This document shows, in pieces, positions 48,482-62,400 of a stretch of 64,000 nt of DNA (the first letter of the stretch is position 1; the number at the start of each line of letters is the position of its first letter). Below the pieces are notes generated by a model. That model ran no database searches and was not told the origin of the DNA. It saw only the letters and a program-made list of their open reading frames with translations. A program made the position numbers and the translations under genes. Origin of the DNA: Opisthocomus hoazin (Eukaryota > Chordata > Aves > Opisthocomiformes > Opisthocomidae); assembly GCF_030867145.1 (NCBI RefSeq), contig NC_134414.1:63523397-63587396 (forward strand), in the 5' to 3' direction.

Positions 48482-51400
48482 ACTGTTATCTGTACATCCT
48501 TGGGAACTTCTTATCTCTTCTATTTACCTTATCTCTTCCATTTACAGTTCACATCAGAAGTTTCAGCTCTCGTGGTAGCTGTGCTATAATGTTGACTAGT
48601 GCAAAACGATCCAGCCAATTTCTGCTCAGATTTCTTCCAGGCTTCAGATTCCATTTGTTCGAACTCTAAACGCCAGCTTGGACTTACTTCTTGAGTGGCT
48701 ACCAGCATTTTCTTGTATATAGTCCAAAAACTGTTCTAGACTGGTAGACGTCTCCTTTTCCTCACACACTTAAAAAAATCTGATGTCTCACTTTCATTAA
48801 CTTGAAACTTATGTCCGTGTAAAGCTGGTTAAACCTTATACCAATTCTTAAAATATTAAATGGAAACGAAACTAACTCAAAAGAATATTTATTTTTGGAC
48901 ATGAGCCTGTATTAAAGATCTCAGCTGCAGTTCTGTCAATTTTGCTCATAATTTTTGTGTCCCCCATCTTAATTTGTCAAGTCAAACATTCACATTTTAG
49001 GCAGTCTGATATCACAGAGACAAATGTAAAAAGCACTAGCTACAAAACCCACCATCCTCAGAAGCTACACTTGCTGCTCAGGTATCCAGCATCAATGAAT
49101 CTTACAGAACAGAGAGAGATAAAGTTTTTTTTTTAAAAAAGGGAATTTATACCAAACATGTATTAGCTGAATTCATGCAATATTGTATTAAACTGGATGC
49201 AGCAAACCTGCAGTCTGTGGCTGCATTAGCCAGTATTTGGGGGAAGAAATAACAGACATGTCAACCCAAGACAGAAGGGAAGATTCTCCACCCAGATGTT
49301 GGCTTTAAAAGGTGTGGTAGCCCTTCAGCCACAACTGTATGGCATTGAAAGCCATCCAGGTCCTCAAGCTTGATCAAAGCAGCAGCTGAATAAGCCCACG
49401 CATACAAAAAGAAAGATGATTTAAGGATTCACAGCGAAAGATAATTTACTTAAATCCCTTTGACCTCCTCCTTTCTGTCTTTCCAGCTAGCTAATTTTTT
49501 ATAGCATAATCCAAGCAGCAAAACAGAACCATGGAGCTAGCAAAGCTCTTGGTGCTTTTTCATCATTCACAACATGTATCAGTTAAACAAGGTGTAGCAC
49601 TCCCCAAGGTACTTCACTAAGATCAGTTACACCTTGTTCCTGCAGAAAAAACACAATTAAACCTTTTGCACAGAGACAAGAAATAATAAAAGTCCTCCTT
49701 AAGCAGAAAATGCCAGCAAAAACTCTAATATCTACTACAGTTAACTTGAAAGGGAAATACTGCCTAATCACTAGATATAATTGAAAGTAAATGTGTCAAG
49801 ACCAAAAGATATTTAGAGTCTAAATGGCTTTACTTTAACTCATTATACATTCAATATAATACTTCAGAAAGGAAAAAGCCACCACCAAAATATTTGAAAG
49901 GTGTTAAAATGGTCACTTCTCCAAATGCCAGACAGACAATTGAAGTTAGTCATTATCTACCCAATGTTTGTTCTTTCTGCCCTTTGTCCAAGAAGCCCCA
50001 GGACCCCTAGTCTGAGCACAGTTAAATACAAAGTTTTTCAGTTCACGAAAAACACAGAACTCTAGTTCCAAACTTCACCAGATAGCCTTCAAGACAGGTA
50101 GTGACCTACGTGTCTTGTATTTACCGAAAATAAGTCTTCTCACAAAGAAAACAGATAAAAGAAACTGGATATTAGAAAAAAAGCATTCCTGATTCTCTAG
50201 ACTAGGTGTTTTCATCAAGCGCCAGGTTCGTCTAAATACACTGTTTTATTTGAAATCATTCCATTTAATTAAATACTATTTTAAAAATATTTATAACATT
50301 ATGGTTAGGTGTAACATTATTTTTACCATGTCCAGCCTAAGAGCTAACCGCAAAGACCCCAAAGACCACATTACAAGTTGCTATTGTATATGTAACTGCA
50401 GCAACAGTAAAATAGGGCACGCTCAGCATCTTGAAAAAAGATTTTTGTCGCACGATTTTTTGGTATCAGAGAGGCCCAGTTTCCTGATTTGTCCACACAC
50501 TCCCTCATCTCTAGTTGCCTTAAGGCCACCTTGCCTCCCCATTCCTGTGACTCTACCTCCTCTCATCTGTGGTACATGTAGTTTTCTTTCCACATTATGC
50601 TACCTACCCACAGTATGCTACGGAATATACTTTCATCTGGGGAAGGAAGCCATGTTATCACTTATTCTGAGTTAAACCAATGCTAATTTATTGGCCCTAC
50701 TGATTGGCCAGCTGGAGAGCAAGTCCTCTGCACATTGCAGAGCTTTCATAAGCAATGCTATCAATTTAAATCTAGCACCTCTGGTAGCCAATTTTTTCAT
50801 CAAGCATGTAGAAACTCTTCAGTCAAATTTGGCAAAGCTCAAGACTGGTCAACAGCTTCAGAAGTTAGCAGGGAGAGGACCAAATTGTTGGACGAATAGA
50901 GTGAATTGCATAAGCAGAATTTTCTTAACGAATCGGGCTAAAAAGGAAGAAGTAAAAATATCCCCATATTTCATGGGTAGGTGAAAAACCTATATCATCA
51001 TAATCACCTGAAAAAATTAAACAAACCATCATAGTATCTGCTGGTGAAGTAGGCAAGAAAGTCGTTCTCCCCAAATCTGCTGAAACTATGCCCATATTAA
51101 ACACCTTGCCTGTGCAAACATTTAATGCATGTTGAATTTTTTTAAACTTTAAGAACCAATGCATTATGATCACCCAGAGAAGCCTAACTATTTTTAATAT
51201 GAAATAATGGAGAAATGGATTAAAATACTTTGATACATAAGAAAGAAAATATACAATTATTATACATTTCACTATGTTTCATAGGCCAACTTTCAGCAAG
51301 TAAGCAAAACAGTTACTGGTATACTTAGATGTATATAAATATACACAGATACATATTCAGTTATGAATACATACTACATTTATAAGTTGGTTAGCAGATA

Positions 51401-52109
51401 CAACTCAGTCAAATTGAGGTCTCAGTGCAAAAAGTGGTGTACAACTGCAGGAAACTGTCAGTGCTCCTCCCAGGGCAGAGGGGAAGTTGGAAAAAGTGGG
51501 GAAATTGCAAGAAGCCACCACGATGTACACAATTTCTATTAATATATTGACACCAAAATCTTCCTGAATGGCAAAACAACTGTACAGGATATTTTGTCCT
51601 AATAATGAAATACCTTTTGAGATTAATTACACTGATAGATAACAAAGTATTTCTACACCCATTTCCACAAACAAAAAAGTGAAAGCATATAGGGTAGAGA
51701 CGGAAAAAGGGGACTATCTCTTATCACAGCATTATGAGTTCACTGTCTACAAGTCTTTACCTGGTTTTGTTTTTTAAGGAAAAGAATTTTAAACAAATAG
51801 GAATTTTGTCTCAGAAACGCAATTGGAAAAAGCAGAGTTATCCAGCATTTTACTGCCAGGATGAGCTGTTTTGGAAAAATCTTTGCTGAATAGTGCCAAC
51901 ATATGAGTTTCATGCTGCACTACAGAAAATGACAGTTAACCTTATGTCATAAAGGAAAATATGATTTCTACTATCATATGATGAAAAGTTTGAAGACTTC
52001 CTAATATTAACTGTACTGGTGAGTAACAACCCTTAGTTACTGTAACATGATACTTGAGTCAAATATGATGGATCCAAAACTAATGTCTTAACTAATAACC
52101 TAAATTCCC

Positions 52110-52115
52110 TTTATT
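52110..52115 (-). terminator. Poly(A) signal AATAAA of DOCK9 (distal candidate)
   Basis: Second AATAAA on the minus strand about 240 nt beyond the proximal signal. It may define an alternative 3' end. Confidence 0.35.
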
Positions 52116-52352
52116 GACAAGGAATATGAAATAAACCCTAGAAGCGTCTGCATCTCATCTCATACTTAAGCTGTAAAAATTCAGGTTTTTCTCATCAAGT
52201 TTTCATCTTTCCCCAGCCTCAGGGACAAAACTAAAATAAAAACCAGCGCACACAGTGAGAAAAGTAACTACCTTTTTCTTTTTAATATAGATGTAGTACA
52301 GAATGTTTAATTACAGCAGGACAGTGCTTCCAGTTAAATAAAATTAAAAACC

Positions 52353-52358
52353 TTTATT
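52353..52358 (-). terminator. Poly(A) signal AATAAA of DOCK9 (proximal candidate)
   Basis: First canonical AATAAA after the DOCK9 stop. A weaker ATTAAA occurs earlier, near 52804-52809, and another AATAAA lies at 52110-52115. Confidence 0.5.
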
Positions 52359-52558
52359 TTCCCCAATATAAAATTACTAAATTAATGTCTTAAAAGAATA
52401 ATAATATGGAAAAAGCTTTAAATTATACCACCATTTACCACAGAACCATGATTACCAATTACATACTCCATTACTTTGGCAAAAAAGTTTTTTCTTTTAA
52501 TAACTGCATATAAACCTAACATAGCAAAGACTGTATACATCTTTATATTGCACTTATT

Positions 52559-52729
52559 TATATACAGAAATAAATGAACTGTAAAGTCTGCATATACTTG
52601 GAATGAGCAAATTTTCACAATAAACTGAAAGCAGAAGGATAAGAGCTGGTATGAATATTAAAAAATGCTTAGAAATGTAATACATTTATGTACAGACTGT
52701 ATGGACTGTATTAACAAACAATATGTACA
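52559..52729 (-). promoter_or_regulatory. Cluster of three Pumilio-type motifs in the DOCK9 3' UTR
   Basis: On the transcript strand: TGTATATA at 52559-52566, TGTACATA at 52687-52694 and TGTACATA at 52722-52729. All fit UGUAHAUA. AT-rich sequence raises the chance rate, so function is inference. Confidence 0.45.
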
Positions 52730-53364
52730 TAACAATTTACTATTATTGATATTTTAGTATAACTCAGTGTTCATTAATACAGACCTTTGGTTGTATGTAG
52801 TTGTTTAATAAGCTCTAAGCTCACATACCTCCAAAATGCAACAAGGTATAAAATAAAGCACAACAATTTGCCAAATGGTACAAAAACTACTATTGTCAGT
52901 CCCATTAAACCCAAAAAACTAGTGTCTCTGTCTAGCCCCAAAATAGTTCTTGCACTTGGAATCAATCTCTATGTGCCATACACAAAAAGAACACCTGAAT
53001 GTTACATATCTGCAAAATTACATCCCACAACACTTTTTTGTAATGTGCAATTAATTTTAATAATACTTTCTAATGAAAAAGAGAAATTAACTTCAACTTT
53101 ATAATTTTCCAACACGCACTTCTGCAATGACATTGTGAATACTTTCAAACGTTACCAGCAAGATTAAAAAATATATGTGCGCCTCCCTTACTCTAAAAGA
53201 CTATTACCAGTAACTGCTATTTGCTAAGTGTGCTCAGACATTCATATGAATTATGCAGCTTGCACGTGCCCAACATTTAGCTTCAAAATCATCCTGAGTT
53301 TGCACACAACGAAGCAAATCCACATACTTTAAAAAGAACGAACATACTTCCCTTTACAAAACAA

Positions 53365-53487
53365 TCATGCAACTGAAGAAGAACTGGGCATCCCATGAAC
53401 TGTTGTGCTTGTCGGAGTTCCACTTATGGCGTTAAAAATGTGTAGCGAATTAGGCATAACGCTGGCCTTTTCTTCAACCGGAGTAAT
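53365..53487 (-). CDS. DOCK9: DOCK9 last coding exon and stop
   Basis: Forty codons and [23 protein letters not shown], then [20 protein letters not shown]. Human, from memory, reads [20 protein letters not shown] and ends SSSSVV. Acceptor TTTAAG, phase 0. A 3.8-kb intron with a CR1 copy separates it from the previous exon. Confidence 0.96.
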   Translation of the reverse strand: MTPVEEKASVMPNSLHIFNAISGTPTSTTVHGMPSSSSVA

Positions 53488-56400
53488 CTTAAAATGGAAA
53501 ACATGTAGTTACCAAAATGCTACAAAATGACATAAGCATTTATAAAACAGCTAACCAATTTCATAACGTGCTGTTTATCGACTCAACTTTCCAGTACTTT
53601 CTCAATTGCACATAACTTCTTTTTGAGGATGGTTACTCTTTTCTGCCATCCTCTACTAAATTTAGGAGGGCAGTAGTCATTTCTCCAACATCAGTTTCTC
53701 TAATTTAGGTATTACACTGTCCTCTGTAAAGGAAGCTTGGATAGCTTCTCTCATTCTCGTTAGCTTTTAAAAGGAGTTTCACAATGACAACAGTCTTGCT
53801 TTCTGACCTTCTTTGTTTTCTATTTTTTAACTTAGAGGTATGATTTGAGCACGTCTTCTCAAAAGCTATTGAAGCACCACAAAGACTTCATTCTTAACAG
53901 CTATAAATTTACTGGAATGATATAAAGATTAGATTAATGAAGAGCAGAAGTAAAGAAAACTAATTACCATCCCATCTGATCATATTGGCAAGCAGCAGAG
54001 GAGAAAAAAGAAAAATCTGTTAAGAATCTTTTCTATATTTTTCATAACAAAACTTCTGCAGTTGTTTTAAAACCCACATTATCATAAAACAGCTAATAGC
54101 TTGTTCAATGACATTGGAACAAACATTGTGAGAAGCACTTTTTCCAAATACAGCAATAGGCAGGCACATAAAGGCAACATTTTTAAAGGCTTCAGTGAAG
54201 AGTCTGATGATTCTAAGCCTTCAAGGGAGGGATCAATCTAATTACAAAAAAAAAAAGCAAACAACCCAACAACATAGCATATTTGTGGTAGGCTAATAGT
54301 ACACATTACTGCAGTCAATGCTGTGCTTACCTATAAGATAGTGTGAACAGAATATTAATCAGTTGTTTGCCACATCTTTTCTTTTTTTACTTTTAGACAA
54401 TGTGATTTACTCCTGAAGTTTCAGGGATTACATGCTTTTGCTTACTGTCAGTCTTTGGAAACTCACACACTTGAGCATTTTTTAAACATACGTATCTTGC
54501 ATTGAGTTCAAAGTATTTTTCTTGTGTACAAACTGTCATTATACCCTTTTACTTTTTCCTGCACCAGGGGAATATTAATCTTTCACAGAATCACAGAATG
54601 TTAGGTGTTGGAAGGGACTTCTGTGGGTCATCTAGTCCAACCCCCCTGCCGAAGCAGGGTCACCTACAGCAGGCTGCACAGGACCATGTCCAGGTGGGTC
54701 TTGAATATCTCCAGAGAAGGAGAATCTACAACCTCCCTGGGCAGCCTGTTTCAGTGCTCCGTCACCCTCAGAGGGAAGAAGTTCTTCCTCATGTTCAGAC
54801 GGAACTTCCTGTGCTTCAGTTTGTGCCCGTTGCCCCTTGTCCTGTCGCTGGGCACCACTGAAAAGAGTCTGGCCCCATCCTCCTGACACCCACCCTTGAG
54901 ATATTTATAAGCATTTATTAGGTCCCCTCTCAGCCTTTTCTTCTTCAGGCTAAACAAGCCCAGCTCCCTCAGCCTTTCCTCTTAGGAGAGATGCTCCATT
55001 CCCCTCACCATCCTCATAGCCCTCCGCCAGACTCTCTCCAGTAGCTCCTCATCTTTCTTGAACTGGGGAGCCCAGAACTGGACACAGTACTCCAGATGGG
55101 GCCTCCCTACGGCTGAGTAGAGGGGGAGAAGAACCTCCCTCGACCTGCTGGCCACACTCCTCTTGATGCACCCCAGGATGCCATTGGCCTTCTTGGCAAC
55201 CAGGGCACACTGCTTGCTCGTGGTCAACTTGTCATCCACCAGGACACCCAGGTCCCTCTCCGCAGAGCTGCTCTGCAGCAGGTCCACCCCAAGCCTGTAC
55301 TAGTGCATGGGGTTGTTCATTTATTATCATTAAATTATTTGACCAAAACATTTCCTCTCTTTTCCAAAGGGGTCTTCTGTCTAATTCTCCCATATACCTT
55401 GGTCATCTTAAACAGCTGTTCAGTCAGTTATCCTCCTTTCTAAAACCCTTCACTGCTTTCTGCTTTTCAGTAAGTCACATTGAAATATGGTCAAACTGTC
55501 CCACTTTTTGTCAGCTAAGCAATCTGTTTTCTGGTTCCAGGGATCTTTCAAAACTGTTTTCCTCTGTATGCGCATCTGAAAGACACTGGTTTTTGTTAAA
55601 AAAAAAAAAAAAAAAAATAAGACCCCAATACATGGATTCTAACAAAACGGTATCACTCCCTCCAAACCATGTTTCAAAATATTCTCTATCAGTAGTGGTT
55701 AAAAAAGAAGTTAGTTTCGTGTAAGCTTTTCCCTGTGGTATTATAACAAAAGAATAAGAGAATGAAAATAAAGCCTATGCTTTTGGTGTATTCTTGTGCT
55801 TGACCATAATTATATCATAGCATGGAGCTACTCGTAGTACAGGATCTGAGAAAACCACATCAGGAAAGAATGGAGAGCAAGAAAGTGCGTGAAGTGAACT
55901 TTAGACACTTGACACATTTCTGAACAGAAAAAAATTGCCATAAAAGTTTTGGATATCATCTAAGCAAGGGTAGAATAAAGACAAATCTTTCTTTAATAAG
56001 CCTATGGATAAGTGTTATACCAGCAACGTGACTAGCTTTTTGAGCAAGTATTTCTTGGATAATAACAGAGTAATTTAGAGATGTCAAAAAATAGTAGATG
56101 GGTAAAGTCACTGTATGACTAAAGGATGCGATGCTGAAAAAAAGCTGGAAGATTAGGAGAGTGTTTAAATGTCTGCAACTGAATGCCTCAGGTAGGTTTC
56201 AAGTTTGATTTTTCCTGTACAATTTGATTTCTGAGTAAAGCCTATAGTTTTTGTATGGCCAACAGAAACTCAGAGTTTGCTTTTTATCAACTGGTTATCC
56301 AGACTCAAATACACTGGTTCCTAGACTAGGAAAAGTTGCTATTATGGTCACGCATCTAAGGAAGTCTCCTAGACACGTGTGTTTCTAAGGTAAAATATTA

Positions 56401-59400
56401 TCAGAAAACACAGGTATTTCTTGTGGGTCAAAAACACAAGTCTTCAGGGTTAAGACCTATGAGCCACTCTACGGCTCTGGCAAAAGATTATACAAATAAC
56501 AGTGGATGAAAGAAAAGGAACCTGAAGTGATGAATATGATGAATAGAAACGTCAAGAAGGCAGGGATCAAGCATGAATCTTGATCCCTTCCTGTCCTCCT
56601 GGAAATAATATTCTTGCCTCTGAAGTCAGGAGACATTTCTACTACAGATCCCTGATGCCAGGTCCTACATCGCACTCCACGAGAGTTCTGATTTTCCTTT
56701 TCCCGTTATCTCCAGCTTGTCTGTAGTGGATTCCCCTCCAGAAAACGTGTTGGAATACCTCTTGAAAGATGTTTAACTCTTTGTTGCAAAAGTAAATGCT
56801 TGTACCTCCAAAATACAACATCTAAATCGAATCTGCGCAGCTTGCAGATCAAATCCCCCTACAGTTACCAGGAAGTACAGGCTAAAATGAGCTTTTTGGG
56901 TCACTGAAGAGAAACCCCTGTAACTACACGTAGGAAGTATAAATGCCATAACTATTCATGTCATTAAATTTGTTTATCTTTACTGTAGTCTTCCTCTCCT
57001 ACAAAAAACAGGCTGATGCCAACCAGGTTTACTTTCTTAATGAGGAAGACTTAACTCTGAAGGTCAAGAAAGCATCTGCAGAAAATTTACAAACAGAGAA
57101 AAAGTTATGAAGTTCCACAATTCCATGACATGCTTATACTCCCACAGAAAAAAAAGAAAACAATCCTTCTGTGCAAAGCATTACATACACTTTTCCTAGT
57201 GGGTTCACATTACAGCTACATTCTGAATGCTGGTATGTAAAATTTATTTCAGCACGTACTTGTTCATGCATTATTTCAGAAAGCTCTTTTGCCATTTCTC
57301 TGTAGTTGGCCTTCATTTCTTCTTGATATTCCAACTGATCTTCCTTTATAAGTCGTTCGTTAACACCCAGAGCATGCCCACAAGCTTCAACAAATTGTCT
57401 GATTTAGGTACAAGAATAAAAAAAAGATGTCAAATCAGGAATACAAAATCCAAAGTATTAATTCAAAATACCAGCTTAAAGTATGTTTTCAATGCAGTTT
57501 GAACACTATAAAAGTTAGAAAAAAAAATTTGTACAATATCAGTCTTGAAAAAATATTTTATTTTTTTCCCCTTCCAAAAAACATACCTAAAAACTTCCTT
57601 TAGTAGCTTTACTTTATTGTCTGGATATCTTTTGGTGTTTGTGTCATCTAAGAAAGCTCTTGCGTATGCTAATGGACCAGCATTAACCTAAAAAGAACAA
57701 GAATTACAAAATAAAGTCGGTTCTCTGACACATTGTCTTAGCAGTAACAGGTACTATATGTGTCTGTCTGATTTGTTTTTCTAAGAAGAACACACTGATT
57801 TCAAAACAGCTGGACTTCCGAACTAAGAAAACTGCTGGAGCTGGAACATCAGGAGAGGTCTCTACAGCGCTCTGTATGAACCTGCCCTGGCACAAAGAAA
57901 CCACTTCAATGACGAGCCAAAGTAACTGCTGATATTGCCAATTTGTCATGTCTGTTTATGAAATTAGGGTGGGAAAACGCAGAAAATGAGCTACATCTAC
58001 TACTGTTTAGTCTGACTCATCCCTATTATTCTTTCATATTAACAGTGAGAGCTGCTCACTTCTTATCCCAAATGCTAGCTTGAAAACTTCCTGATTCTGT
58101 AATCTTGGCTTGTTGGGGTTTTTTTTTCTTCTTTTCTCTTCAACATCACAACAGTTCATTTCAGTTGACTGTGTTTACTGTTCCTTTTATTTGAATCAGT
58201 TAAAAATAATAGATCAGCACTTTTGTCATTGCATTCTTAAGACCCTTACCATATTGATTTGTACATGCTACAGCTGCTTTACCCTATTTTGGTGAATCTG
58301 ATGGCTTCTTTATACATTTAGTTCTTGCCTGCCTTAGGCAAAAAGAAACGTTGCACAGTGAGATTTTCTACTATTACCTTCCTCCTATATATTTTGGCAC
58401 TCCCTCTGCATCTCCATAGGGATCTTACCAAAATACAAAAGCAATCATGATCATATTGAACCTACTGTGAGCAGACCTACATCTAGGCAAAATACACTCG
58501 TTCCTCCTCATATGGAAGTCAGCTTTACACCAAAACCTGGTGGGGCTCAGACCACCATAGATTCCAGAAATGAATCTTAACCCTTCCATGTAACTGTCCG
58601 TAATCAGTGTTTATATGAAATACTTTTATTGCTTTCCCTATTCTGGAAATAGCTGCAAACAGTGAGCACATTTCTAATTTAGGGCACTCTTGAATATACA
58701 GATTATACATATAGATTATATAATTTTTCAGGGACAGAAGCAAGTGAAATAGCTGAATGGCAAAGTATATGGTCTTACCTGAACACTGACACTTCCTTGT
58801 AGCTTCAGCTGCAATTTGATCATATCTACATCAGCTGAAGAGCAAAGCTGCCTAAGTTCTGCAACTTTTTTACTCATTTCATCAATGGCTACTTCAATTG
58901 GGTTTAAATCAGTATGGTGCTGGTACATTACTGGAATGCGCTTTTTCACATATGGGAAACAATGTATAGCTATGGATGGAAACAAGTTTAATATAGTTAG
59001 AAAAAGGGTTTAATAAGGTGTGTTTTGATAGAATTTTATGCTAAAATCTTATTTTGATGAATTTGCCCAATTTAATATAATTAGAAATACTACCAAATGT
59101 ACAAGGAAACAAAATATTGAAAATGTAAATATGCATAGCTTTAAATGTACTGCACCAAAGAAATATCATTGTCATTAATGCTATCAATAATAACCAAGAA
59201 ATAAACCATTGGAACGTAATTCATATGACATCTATAAAAAGAATTGCTTATCATCGACATATCTCAAAGAGGAGCAAAATCAAAAAAAGCAAAGCTGTGT
59301 TTTCTATTTCCTCACAAGTATTAGCTATGGACAGCTCACATCATGAACTCATTTATTTAACTTGTTTTTACCACTATATTAAGACAATGATACAGAAGCT

Positions 59401-62400
59401 CGCACTTAACAGAGACAAAACTTTAACTAAGAACAAGGAAAGCTAGACTCCAGATTCACAATCCTTGAAGTTTAAGGAAAAAGTAAAAAAATTATTTGGG
59501 GTTTATCCCTTGAAATAAACAACCTGAAAAACCTAGTTTTGGCTAAAAATATGAAAAGCATTTTAGCTGATAGCTATAAAGGACTTTTAAGTGAAACGGA
59601 AAAACCCATACAGCACAGAATTAGACCATTTGAAATAATGCTTCCAGTAAAGATGCAACTTGTTGTTTCACAAATTCAGATTTACATATTATACAGAAAC
59701 ATTGCCAAACACATCATAACTTTTAATTATCTCCCTTAAAAATATAACAAAATGTTTTGTACTACTGTACAAACTAAATATCTTTAAAGTTTGAGCCTAT
59801 GGGAAGATAGATGGGCACACTCTCCTCCTTCCACAGCTAAAAAACGAGAAACTAAAGCGCAGTGGTTAGACCAAAGTCACAATGGAACAGAGGCCGGAAA
59901 ACCAAGCAGAACCTGCCCTTCAGGGTCTTTTAGTGCTTTTAGCCGAAAGAACCAATGCTGCATTTTACACATCCAAAGATTGAAAGAATGTTGAAAAATC
60001 CCATACCCAAATCAGCAAGCATAATACCACCATTCTTCAATGTTTTATAGCAAAGAGAGGTGAGCACAGGGAAGGGCAAAAGGGAGACATGCAGACACTC
60101 CATTGTTAAAAAATAAAGATTTCAAAGTGAAGGGTAGTTAGGGCATAGTCATATCAGAGATTTTACTGTCTTTTTCCAATGCTTAGAGGTTAAGAAATTA
60201 CACAATGATGCACATATTCTCAGATGGTCATTTCTATATAAGTGCATTTTTAAGTATTATTTTCAAGAATGCACTAGTTTTAAAAGGTTGTTTTATCTAA
60301 TAGTATTTTGGTATACTTTGCAATTCTTGTCACCTCCAACAGTTACGTGTGAAATCTTCTAAAGAATTTTTTCTGACAAAATACATAACAAACAGAAAAA
60401 CTTAGTATCAAGAATTAAGTGTAAAAAAAAAACCAAAAAGAGCAGCTTTCTTTTAAAAGAAATTTCCATTCAATCAGTACCTGTCAAAATAGTCCGTCGC
60501 TTACACTGTTCTTCTACTCCTCCTTGTCTTTTACCAGCTTGAGTAAAAGGCATCTCAAACATAAAGCGACGAATGTTATGAGTCCTTTCAAAATCTGTCT
60601 TTCTTTCTTGTAACTCTTTTTCTTCAAAGTATGGAATTACATGTGTAACTTGAATATATGCATATTTTGAATCTAAATCCTTAGGATTGACCTTAAAAAC
60701 ATGAGAAAAAAAAAAATCAAATAGCTACACTGTGAATAAAGTGGATTTAACTGTAGTCATACAACTTTGGTCACTTAATCTTTACATTATTGAAAACACA
60801 GGAAACTTTAATGCTTTCACAGGGCTTCTCTGTATTCAGCTTCTAACTATCATGAAGACAACACACCTAGATGCGTTACAAAATACTGTTAGGTTTTTGG
60901 TTTTTTTTTGAACACTCATTATCAATAACTGCTGTATGCAAAACTGCAAACCAAAACATAATACAGAGTTATACCCATGATTAACACTGGAAGGCAGAGA
61001 TGCAGAAAACCCAGAAACAAATATTTGTCCTTCATGACAGCTGATACAACAGTAGATAGGAGACCAAAAATTGCTAGTGATATAAAAAGATAATAATTAA
61101 AAATAAAACCCTACATTGTACATAGTTCAGAGATACTATCTTCAGAAGACACTCCTCCCAGCCTGTCTGCCTCAACTCTGACACCCTGTGAAGGTCCCAA
61201 AGAATATACTGGTGGGAGCAGGGCAAATAGAAGGCTTCACTATGAAGTTCATTTTATTTCTAGAACTGAATGAGCAAGAGCTTCATGGACTGGCAGATAT
61301 TTAATTCAGTAAAAGTCAGCAGCTAGTCTGCAGTACAAATAGATAAGGCCTCCTAAGTCTTTGCCCGGCAGGGTCCCTAAACAGACAAAGGATTTTTTTT
61401 TTTTGTAAATTCCTTCAACCACGGGGTAAAGAGGGCACCCTAAATCTGTGCACCTTTCTAAAAGTTGTAGTCTACCATTTTAGTCTCACATCAAATATTC
61501 ACGTTATCTCTGCCTGTCTCTGAGCCTTTTCACTTCTATAAACTAAGTGGGAAAAACAGCAACGCAAATACACACACGAAGTCACCAGGTAAGTCCTGGA
61601 GCAAACTGGGAACAGAGCTAAGGTCTCCCTGCTGTCATCCATTTTTATTGGAACATGATGCTTGATTATTATTTTTTTTTAAGCTGGTATTTTTTTTAAG
61701 ATTGCTGGACATGAACTTAAATAGTAATTTATGTATCTATCTTTTTTATGTACCTATGTTCTCATAGAGCTAATAGAAAATGTTCCCTACAAATGTTGAC
61801 AAACACATGCACTATAAGTAACTGTAAAGAATTCAGCAGAGTACACTGGAAGAGCTCTGAAAAACTGCGATTACAATATAAATCTCTTGCCTTACATGGC
61901 ATGAAAGCAGCCCTTGCGTAAGTCCTCCTCTCGTTTTAAAGTTCCAATATTGAAAGCCCACCATTTCTGCACTTTCAGGCCGAGAGGCACAGAACTTTGT
62001 GATCTTACTGGTGGAATCAAGGAACAGAAGAGACAGGAAATTATAGTAAGAGAAAATCACCATGAAGTTTGAAGCCAAACAAAAGTTAAAAATTGGCTGA
62101 AGAAGAGAAGGAAAGGAATGCAGAGAGGCATCTTGCGCAGTATGTGTTCATCTCAGCATACAGGACACTGTAGCCCTCTTTAGTTCACCAGTTTCGGAGC
62201 CTTCAATTACCAAGGAAAGCATTTCCTATGACAAATCTAGATTTAACCAGATGACTTTGTGCGAGCAATTTTTCCTACAGTTTAAGCATTTATAAAATCG
62301 AACAAGCTCAGAGACATAGGCAACAGATAACACAAACAACTGATACAGAAATAAAATGTTGTTTATATATGGTACTTTTCTCAGAAGAGGGGTTTATTTC

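Larger units (their letters stand above)
47488..52340. other. Spacer downstream of DOCK9, nothing recognised
   Basis: AT-rich, 4.9 kb, with a T/G-rich tract at about 48436-48481. No exon, RNA gene or named repeat is supported. Part of it could belong to longer DOCK9 3' UTR forms if distal poly(A) sites are used. Confidence 0.45.
52335..53364 (-). other. DOCK9: DOCK9 3' UTR (predicted)
   Basis: About 1 kb, strongly AT-rich, from the stop codon to the first canonical AATAAA. It contains three UGUA(U/C)AUA motifs between 52559 and 52729 on the transcript strand, the consensus of Pumilio-type binding sites. The end is inferred; a second AATAAA at 52110-52115 could give a longer form. Confidence 0.6.

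Noticed and set aside
53968-53975. Possible 8-nt DOCK9 microexon flanked by AG and GTAATT
   Set aside because: It would break the reading frame between the MHEQ exon and the ITPVEEK exon, which otherwise join in phase 0.
57134-57259. Read-through extension of the DOCK9 MHEQ exon
   Set aside because: A GTACGT donor lies right after MHEQ, and the downstream exon at 53365-53487 matches the known DOCK9 C-terminus in phase.
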